DNA from: Bacteroidales bacterium
GTDB lineage: Bacteria; Bacteroidota; Bacteroidia; Bacteroidales; JAFGXI01
Direction of reading: 5' to 3'
Length of the DNA stretch: 6,842 nucleotides
NCBI GenBank assembly: GCA_026985625.1
Contig: JALSQC010000395.1
Coordinates: forward strand, 1-6,842
Numbering within the stretch: the stretch's first letter is position 1; the number at the start of each line of letters is the position of its first letter. Shown here in pieces: positions 1-5,306 of the stretch. The notes below the pieces were generated by a model, which saw only the letters and a program-made list of their open reading frames with translations, did no database searches and was not told where the DNA came from. The position numbers were made by a program, and so were the translations under genes.

Positions 1-81
1 TATTATTGCTATAATGGGTGCCCATATAAATGGTATCGATAAAATTTTTTGGATTTCGCGTTTATCTTTTAGTTGATTCAT
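1..81 (-). CDS. Partial small membrane-anchored protein of unknown function (5' end only)
   Basis: Reading the minus strand from an ATG at 81 gives 27 codons without a stop, and the gene then leaves the window. The residues begin MNQLKDKREIQKIL, a charged, probably cytoplasmic start, followed by SIPFIWAPIIAII, which looks like the beginning of a membrane segment. The ATG lies only 3 bases after the pssA stop (87-85), so the two are almost certainly co-transcribed and perhaps translationally coupled. The function cannot be assigned from 27 residues. From memory, the pattern is reminiscent of short conserved Bacteroidota membrane proteins whose start continues into a DIxxxIYHxxCFxxYGIP-like stretch, but this is a weak guess. 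The reading frame and spacing are what support it as a real gene. Confidence 0.6.
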   Translation of the reverse strand, partial: MNQLKDKREIQKILSIPFIWAPIIAII

Positions 82-84
82 AAT

Positions 85-810
85 TTAATGTTTAAATATT
101 GCTATAATTGATGAAAATAGGATATAAAAAATTATTATAAATGGTATTGCTGTAAAATGTAGTAAAATAATAAATATAATACTTATTATTAAAAAAATGT
201 ATCTTGTTAAATTATTTTTAAAATCATAAGTTTTAAATTTTAGTGAGAACATTGGAATCCGTGAAACCAATAAAAACGATAATATTATAATAATAGGAAT
301 TAAAACTTTTAAATTTAAAATTATTCCGTATGTAAGTAAATCGAATTTTATTCCCATAATTATTGGTAACGATGCGTAAAATATAGCATTTGCAGGTGTT
401 GGTAGTCCCAAAAAAGAGCTTGTTTGTTTTGTGTCTATATTAAATTTAGCTAATCTAAAAGCCGAGGCTAGAGGTATTAAAATAGCAATACTTAAAATAG
501 CAAGTTTATAAATTGCTATATTTTCGAACTCGAGTTTTTCCATAAGCAAACACGAACGCAAAAGGTTATAAACAATAAATCCGGGAGCAAGTCCAAAACT
601 TATTAAATCGGCAAGCGAGTCGAGTTGTTTGCCAAGTTCCGAATAAGCTTTTAATAAACGGGCAAAAAAACCATCTAAAAAATCAAAAACAGCAGCAGCA
701 AAAATAAAAAAACCTGCACCCATAGGATAACCCTCAAATGATAAAATTATAGATATTGTTCCTGATATTATATTTAAGCTTGTTATAAAATTTGGGATAT
801 ATTTTTTCAT
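85..810 (-). CDS. pssA: CDP-diacylglycerol--serine O-phosphatidyltransferase (phosphatidylserine synthase)
   Basis: This integral membrane enzyme transfers a phosphatidyl group from CDP-diacylglycerol to L-serine, giving phosphatidylserine, the precursor of phosphatidylethanolamine. The 241 residues carry the complete CDP-alcohol phosphatidyltransferase signature DGxxARx8GxxxDxxxD: D46-G47, A50-R51, G60, D64 and D68, the metal- and substrate-binding aspartates. A second conserved stretch, FLGLPTPANA, lies at 133-142. Hydrophobic segments alternate along the chain (about 8-26, 30-46, 70-86, 100-120, 140-155, 160-183 and 203-237), consistent with a multi-pass inner-membrane protein. Length is normal for the short type II (Bacillus-like) synthases. 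The ATG at 810 is followed directly by the typical MKKYIPNFITSLNIISG start. Phosphatidylserine decarboxylase, a frequent partner, is not seen: the upstream side is a divergent gene. The next gene begins 3 bases downstream, suggesting an operon continuing to the left. Confidence 0.96.
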   Translation of the reverse strand: MKKYIPNFITSLNIISGTISIILSFEGYPMGAGFFIFAAAVFDFLDGFFARLLKAYSELGKQLDSLADLISFGLAPGFIVYNLLRSCLLMEKLEFENIAIYKLAILSIAILIPLASAFRLAKFNIDTKQTSSFLGLPTPANAIFYASLPIIMGIKFDLLTYGIILNLKVLIPIIIILSFLLVSRIPMFSLKFKTYDFKNNLTRYIFLIISIIFIILLHFTAIPFIIIFYILFSSIIAIFKH

Positions 811-882
811 ATAGAGTAAAATAAAACAATAATTTTAATAAAAAAAAGTTAAATAATAAAGTTTATAAAATAAATTTTAATT

Positions 883-890
883 TATATTTA
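883..890 (+). promoter_or_regulatory. Candidate -7 promoter element (TATATTTA) of the PorV/PorQ-like gene
   Basis: TATATTTA matches the Bacteroidota -7 consensus TAnnTTTG at all but the last base, and is followed by CA as in the two stronger elements near 3180 and 3240. It lies 15 bases before the ATG at 906. No clear TTTG -33 element is seen at the expected distance, and the spacer is almost pure A/T, so a chance match is possible. Confidence 0.4.
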
Positions 891-905
891 CATCATAATA
901 TAAAA

Positions 906-2009
906 ATGAGTAACAAAGTTAAAATATTAATAACATTTTTGTTGATTTTTGCAAATTTTTTTGCTTATTCGCAGTTAAACGCACCAAAATACAGTAACGA
1001 GTTTCTTGCTGTTGGTATTGGCGGCGATGCATTGGCAATGTCAAATTCGGTAATTGCAAGTAGTGGAAACGTTAGCTCTGCTTACTGGAATCCAGCGGGT
1101 TTAACACGCATACAAAACGATATGCAACTTGGAGCTATGCACTCCGAATATTTTGCAGGAATAGCAAAATTCGATTATCTCGGAGGTTCTTACCGTTTAA
1201 GCGATTCAACAGTATTTGCGGTTTCTATGATAAGATTTGGCGTAGATAATATTCCTAATACTTTAGAACTTATTGATAACGATGGAAATATTCGTTACGA
1301 TAGAATAAAATCTTTTTCGGTTGCCGATTACGCATTTTTATTTTCGTATGCAGGTATATCAAAAATAGAAGGATTGCGTTACGGAGCAAATGTTAAAATT
1401 ATAAGACGCAAAGCAGGCGATTTTGCAAATGCTTGGGGTTTTGGTTTAGATGCTGCGGCACAATACGACTATAAAAAATTTCGTTTTGGAGCAATGTTTC
1501 GCGATGTAACATCAACATTTAATGCTTGGAGTTTTAATACTGCCGAATTAGAGGAAACATTTATACTTACAGGAAACGAAATACCTAAAAACTCATTAGA
1601 GATTACTATGCCAAAATTAATCTTGGGAGCAGCATATACTTATGATATTAACGATAAATTTGGGTTACTTACCGAGATTGACGGCGATATTTCATTCGAT
1701 GGTAAACGAAACACAATTATAAAATCAAATATTGCAAGTATCGACCCACACTGGGGAGCCGAGATAAATTATCGTAAAATAGTTTTTTTGCGTATGGGAA
1801 TAGGAAACTTTCAAAAAATATCAGATTTCGACAATAAAACATCAATGACGTTTCAACCTAATATAGGTTTGGGATTAAAAATAAGACGCATAGAGATAGA
1901 TTACGCTCTTACCGATATTGGCGACCAATCAATAGCACTTTATTCAAATATTTTCTCGTTACGATACTCAATTAATAAAATTGAAAAATCAAAAACTATG
2001 ATTGAATAA
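906..2009 (+). CDS. PorV/PorQ family outer-membrane beta-barrel protein
   Basis: Predicted outer-membrane protein of 367 residues. Residues 1-22 form a signal peptide (basic start MSNKVK, hydrophobic core, probable cleavage after AYS before Q23). The mature start holds the family hallmark: NEFLAVGIGGDALAM at 31-45, then a serine-rich turn and YWNPAG at 60-65, as in PorV/PorQ (UPF0164/FadL-superfamily) proteins. The rest is alternating aromatic and polar beta strands fitting a FadL-like barrel, ending in SIALYSNIFSLRYSIN plus a short charged tail. PorV and PorQ act in type IX secretion, carrying or attaching secreted proteins at the cell surface, but genomes usually hold several paralogues and nothing here shows which one this is. 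No other type IX gene is in the window. The stop lies 4 bases before the preferred start of the AlbA_2 gene, indicating a two-gene transcript. Confidence 0.85.
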   Translation: MSNKVKILITFLLIFANFFAYSQLNAPKYSNEFLAVGIGGDALAMSNSVIASSGNVSSAYWNPAGLTRIQNDMQLGAMHSEYFAGIAKFDYLGGSYRLSDSTVFAVSMIRFGVDNIPNTLELIDNDGNIRYDRIKSFSVADYAFLFSYAGISKIEGLRYGANVKIIRRKAGDFANAWGFGLDAAAQYDYKKFRFGAMFRDVTSTFNAWSFNTAELEETFILTGNEIPKNSLEITMPKLILGAAYTYDINDKFGLLTEIDGDISFDGKRNTIIKSNIASIDPHWGAEINYRKIVFLRMGIGNFQKISDFDNKTSMTFQPNIGLGLKIRRIEIDYALTDIGDQSIALYSNIFSLRYSINKIEKSKTMIE

Positions 2010-2013
2010 ATTT

Positions 2014-2985
2014 ATGAATTATATAATTAACAAACACGAAATTACTTTTGACGATTTACACGATTTAATTAATCTAAAAGCTGAACGTTCGGTAAATTTA
2101 GAATTTAAAGATTTTGCTGATATTAATATTTTTGACGAAAAAAAACAAAACAAACTATCGGTGTTAGTATCGGCAATGGCAAATACCGGAGGAGGTATTA
2201 TATTTTTCGGAATAAAAACAAAACGGAAAAAAGCAAATCAAATTATTGCAGGAAATATTAACGGATTAACATGCGATAAAATTAAAACTGTTTTAAATTT
2301 AAAGATAAATAAACCTGTAAAAAATTTAAAAATAGGTAAAATTAATTTAAATAATAAATTTGTATTTTATATAAACATTCCGTATAACAACGACGCTCCG
2401 CATATTGCACACGATTACAGATATTACAAACGAACAAATTTACGTATTTCGCTTATGGAAGAAAACGAAATACGAGCAAAATATAATAAACAAAAAATAA
2501 CTGAAATAGAGTTTTTCGGAATTTTAGACACATCGGGAGTTCCTACATTAAATAACGGACAAATAGAGGTTATTAATTTTTTCCCCAAGTTTTTAATAAA
2601 AAATAATAGTAATGTAATCGAAAAATTTTACAAAGTAGAATTATTTATACCATCGTCTTTACACGATGCCGATTTTAATCTTTTACAAAATAAATTTAGC
2701 AGATTGCATAATAAATATTCAGTTTTTAGCGAGTCGCCGCGACAAGCACTTTTCCAAAACGAAATAGCAACGGTATTACCTGCAAAAATTAAAGTAACAA
2801 AAGAAAATTTTAAAGATTTTGATACCGAAAATATTATTATAAAAGTATATTACTCAAACGGAATAAAAGAGCACTATTTAAGAATAAGAGACACGTTTAT
2901 TTATAACAAAAAACGATTGATAATAGACGATTTTTTAAAAAAGCAAACAATCTCAAACAACAAACCTAATTATCTATCTCTTTAA
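2014..2985 (+). CDS. AlbA_2 (Schlafen/AAA_4-like) putative nucleic-acid-binding domain protein with unassigned C-terminal half
   Basis: I chose the ATG at 2014 (323 residues). The reading frame also opens with a TTG at 2002 that would overlap the upstream gene, but adds only four residues and no family feature. Residues about 23-155 match the AlbA_2 domain: ERSVNLEFKDF (24-34, with E30 and K32), then SAMANTGGGIIFFGI (53-67), a beta strand FVFYINIP (116-123), YRYYKRTNLR (135-144), and a closing MEENEIRAKY. The domain occurs in Schlafen-like proteins and in many bacterial proteins annotated as DNA-binding or ATP-binding transcriptional regulators; here no helix-turn-helix or C-terminal AAA/HATPase follows. 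Residues about 165-308 are strand-rich (EVINFFPKFLIKNNSN, KFYKVELFIP, ENIIIKVYY), which suggests a beta-sandwich, but I cannot name the fold. The gene is coupled to the outer-membrane protein upstream and overlaps xseB tail to tail. Its cellular function is unknown. Confidence 0.85.
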   Translation: MNYIINKHEITFDDLHDLINLKAERSVNLEFKDFADINIFDEKKQNKLSVLVSAMANTGGGIIFFGIKTKRKKANQIIAGNINGLTCDKIKTVLNLKINKPVKNLKIGKINLNNKFVFYINIPYNNDAPHIAHDYRYYKRTNLRISLMEENEIRAKYNKQKITEIEFFGILDTSGVPTLNNGQIEVINFFPKFLIKNNSNVIEKFYKVELFIPSSLHDADFNLLQNKFSRLHNKYSVFSESPRQALFQNEIATVLPAKIKVTKENFKDFDTENIIIKVYYSNGIKEHYLRIRDTFIYNKKRLIIDDFLKKQTISNNKPNYLSL

Positions 2986-3166
2986 AAATACGTTCCACCT
3001 CTTCTTCTGTTTCTGTAAGCTTAGATTTGCAAAAATTTAATAATTCCGATACCCGCGATACTTTTTTCGACATAGTATCAATATCAATATCGTTATTTTC
3101 TATTTCCGAAAGAATATTTTCTATCTCGTCAATAGCTTTTTTATATGTTAAAACTTTCTTAGCCAT
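2966..3166 (-). CDS. xseB: Exodeoxyribonuclease VII small subunit
   Basis: This 66-residue helical protein is the small subunit of exonuclease VII, a cytoplasmic enzyme that degrades single-stranded DNA to oligonucleotides; several small subunits bind each XseA catalytic subunit. The family pattern is clear: TYKKAIDEIENILSEIE (7-23), a short acidic linker with IDIDTMSKKVSRVSELLNFC (27-46), then KSKLTETEEEVERIF (47-61), the two helices of the XseB hairpin. Length is typical. The ATG at 3166 sits 12 bases after a consensus TAAATTTG element. The xseA gene, often adjacent in this phylum, is absent: the upstream side is a divergent kinase gene. The last 20 bases overlap the 3' end of the AlbA_2 gene on the opposite strand, leaving no room for a terminator between them. 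Confidence 0.93.
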   Translation of the reverse strand: MAKKVLTYKKAIDEIENILSEIENNDIDIDTMSKKVSRVSELLNFCKSKLTETEEEVERIFKEIDN

Positions 3167-3178
3167 TTATTTTTTTTG

Positions 3179-3186
3179 CAAATTTA
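3179..3186 (-). promoter_or_regulatory. Consensus -7 promoter element (TAAATTTG) of xseB
   Basis: Read on the minus strand, positions 3186 to 3179 are TAAATTTG, a perfect match to the Bacteroidota -7 consensus TAnnTTTG, with 12 bases to the xseB start at 3166. A T-run TTTT (3208-3205 on the minus strand) lies 18 bases upstream and could serve as a weak -33 element (consensus TTTG). The extended sequence TAAATTTGCA is repeated in mirror image at 3233-3242 for the divergent kinase gene. Confidence 0.6.
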
Positions 3187-3232
3187 ATAAATTAATAGCA
3201 TACTAAAATATTAAGAGTTAAATAAATTGTTG

Positions 3233-3240
3233 TAAATTTG
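3233..3240 (+). promoter_or_regulatory. Consensus -7 promoter element (TAAATTTG) of the histidine kinase gene
   Basis: TAAATTTG is a perfect match to the Bacteroidota -7 consensus TAnnTTTG. Only 7 bases separate it from the ATG at 3248, and transcription normally begins a few bases after this element, so the kinase mRNA would be leaderless or carry a leader of a few bases. The -33 position holds only a poor match (TTAA at 3211-3214, 18 bases upstream). Confidence 0.55.
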
Positions 3241-3247
3241 CACATGT

Positions 3248-5245
3248 ATGATGAAATTAATTAAAATAACTGTATTACTATTACTTTTTGTTTATAGCTC
3301 TTACTCCGAGAATATAGATAGTTTGATTAATATTCTACCACAAAAAACAGACAAAGAACAGGTAGATATATATAACCAAATAAGCAAATATTTTATAAAC
3401 AATAATAAACCCGAAAAAAGCCTATTATATGCTATAAAAGCAAAAGAGCTAAGTTACAAAACAATGTATTACAAAGGATTAGCCAAAGCGTATAGAAATA
3501 TGGGCGATTCATATTATTATCTTAACAAATTAGATGCATCTATAAAAAGTTATAATAAAGCAAAACCATATTTAAAACAATTAAATTTAATAAAAGATAT
3601 TGCCGATGTAAATGTTTGCATTGGAATTAATTACGATATAAAAACAGAGTATAATAATGCATTAGAGCACTATCAATTAGCATTTAATCAATATAAAAAA
3701 ACAAATAATAAAGAGGGAATATCGTATGTTATCCATAATATAGGAGTTATTTATTTTGAACAAAAACATTATAAAAAAGCTATTGAATATTTTTTATCCG
3801 ACTTAAAAAATACCGAAAAAAACGGAAATAAAAAAGACTTATATTCTACATATCAACAATTATACTTATGTTATAAAAATATTAAAGATTATGAAAAAGC
3901 AAAAATATACGGACAAAAATTTAACGAAATAGCCAACGATATTGGCGACGATTTATTAATAGGAACATCACTATCTAATTTGGCAAATATACTCGAGAAA
4001 CAAAAACTATATAAAAAAGCTTTAGAATATAATAAAAAAGCATATAATTATTTTAGAAAACTTAACAACAAATACAAAGTAATTACACAACAAAATAACA
4101 TTGGCATAATATATATTAAATTGGGAGACTTAAAAAATGCAATATTATATAGCGACTCAGTATATAAATCAGCCGTTAAAAATAACTATATGATATTAGC
4201 TGTTGATGCACTAAAAAACTTAAAAGATATTTATCTTGACAAAAAAGATTATAAAAAAGTAGTTTATTTCCAAGATAAAATTCAAGAAATTAAAGACTCT
4301 CTTAACTCTCAAAATTATATAAAAAATTTAACCGAGTTACAAACTAAATTCGATATAAATAAAAAAAATAACGAAATAGAACTTTTAAATAAAGATAAAA
4401 TAATTAACGAACTAAAACTTACAAAATCAAAAACACAACAACGTTATTTAATAATACTAATAACGCTATTTATTTTATTATTAATATTTATAATACGGCG
4501 TTACAGATATCGTGTAAAAATTAATAAAATATTAAACGCAAAAAACAAAAAATTAAATATATTAAACGCAACCAAAGACAAATTTTTTTCAATAATAGCA
4601 CACGATATTAAAAACCCGTTACTATCGTTTAACACTTTAACCGATTTATTAATATCCAATATCGATAAACTCTCTAAAGATGATTTAAAAAGTTATTTAG
4701 AAGACATAAACAAATCATCACGAAACCTAAAAGAATTATTAACAAAATTATTATTATGGGCAAAATCGCAAACAAATCGTATCGAAATTAAAAAGCAAAA
4801 TTATAATATATCCGAAAGCATAAACGATGTATTATCACAATTAGAATATAACTACAAACTAAAACAAATAAACATAATAAACAACGTAAGCGATACAAAA
4901 GTTTTTGCCGATAAAAATATGATTACAACAGTTATAAGAAATTTATTGTCAAATGCAATAAAATTTACAAACAAAGGAGGCAATGTATTTATAGAGTCAA
5001 ACATAAATAATAATTATATCGAACTAAAAATAAAAGACAACGGTATAGGAATGACACCCGAAAAAATGCAAAAACTTTTTAAAATAGATACAAATCAATC
5101 AACAAAAGGAACCGATAACGAAGAAGGAACAGGACTAGGATTAATACTTTGTAAAGAATTTATAGAAAAAAATAATGGACAAATAACAGTAAAAAGTAAA
5201 AAAAACGAAGGCTCAGAATTTATTTTTACAATACCATTATCATAA
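3248..5245 (+). CDS. TPR-repeat sensor histidine kinase (orphan, membrane-bound)
   Basis: Two-component sensor kinase of 665 residues. Order of parts: signal peptide 1-20 (MMKLIKITVLLLLFVYSSYS), a periplasmic array of about eight tetratricopeptide repeats (38-350), a probable coiled-coil stalk (about 355-398), one membrane helix (400-417), a basic stop-transfer RRYRYR, then a cytoplasmic kinase. The dimerisation/phosphoacceptor H-box is FFSIIAHDIKNPL (446-458) with H452 as the expected phosphorylation site. The ATPase has an N-box (R564, N565, N569), a G1 box DNGIGM (597-602), an F-box around F611 and a G2 box GTGLGL (627-632), so all catalytic motifs are intact. No receiver or DNA-binding domain is fused and no response regulator lies nearby, so the partner and signal are unknown. 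ATG codons at 3248 and 3251 are both possible starts. The coding region is visibly more AT-rich than ychF. Confidence 0.93.
   Translation: MMKLIKITVLLLLFVYSSYSENIDSLINILPQKTDKEQVDIYNQISKYFINNNKPEKSLLYAIKAKELSYKTMYYKGLAKAYRNMGDSYYYLNKLDASIKSYNKAKPYLKQLNLIKDIADVNVCIGINYDIKTEYNNALEHYQLAFNQYKKTNNKEGISYVIHNIGVIYFEQKHYKKAIEYFLSDLKNTEKNGNKKDLYSTYQQLYLCYKNIKDYEKAKIYGQKFNEIANDIGDDLLIGTSLSNLANILEKQKLYKKALEYNKKAYNYFRKLNNKYKVITQQNNIGIIYIKLGDLKNAILYSDSVYKSAVKNNYMILAVDALKNLKDIYLDKKDYKKVVYFQDKIQEIKDSLNSQNYIKNLTELQTKFDINKKNNEIELLNKDKIINELKLTKSKTQQRYLIILITLFILLLIFIIRRYRYRVKINKILNAKNKKLNILNATKDKFFSIIAHDIKNPLLSFNTLTDLLISNIDKLSKDDLKSYLEDINKSSRNLKELLTKLLLWAKSQTNRIEIKKQNYNISESINDVLSQLEYNYKLKQINIINNVSDTKVFADKNMITTVIRNLLSNAIKFTNKGGNVFIESNINNNYIELKIKDNGIGMTPEKMQKLFKIDTNQSTKGTDNEEGTGLGLILCKEFIEKNNGQITVKSKKNEGSEFIFTIPLS
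3359..4297 (+). repeat. Eight-unit TPR array with a 40-residue (120-base) period
   Basis: Within the kinase, the conserved small residue of TPR helix B (motif YxKAxxY) falls at residues 58, 97, 138, 178, 218, 258, 298 and 338. The last six are exactly 40 residues apart, longer than the canonical 34. Examples are HYKKAIEYF at 174-182, DYEKAKIYG at 214-222 and LYKKALEYN at 254-262. The DNA is also similar between units: 3761-3781 and 4001-4021, exactly 240 bases apart, differ at only a couple of positions. Such arrays usually bind proteins or peptides and here would face the periplasm. Confidence 0.85.
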
Positions 5246-5283
5246 AAATTATATTATTACTTTTAAAAACAATTAAAAAACAT

Positions 5284-5291
5284 TTCATTTG
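5284..5291 (+). promoter_or_regulatory. Possible -7 promoter element (TTCATTTG) of ychF
   Basis: TTCATTTG matches TAnnTTTG at all but the second base and lies 15 bases before the ychF ATG at 5307. TTTT at 5261-5264 is 19 bases upstream, the right distance for a -33 element with one mismatch to TTTG. The 61-base spacer after the kinase shows no hairpin terminator, so read-through from the kinase is equally possible. Confidence 0.35.
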
Positions 5292-5306
5292 TAAAAAAAT
5301 AAAATT

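Noticed and set aside
2014..2985. AlbA_2 gene considered as part of a defence island
   Set aside because: No nuclease, helicase, toxin, integrase or other defence gene is nearby; the neighbours are an outer-membrane gene and xseB.
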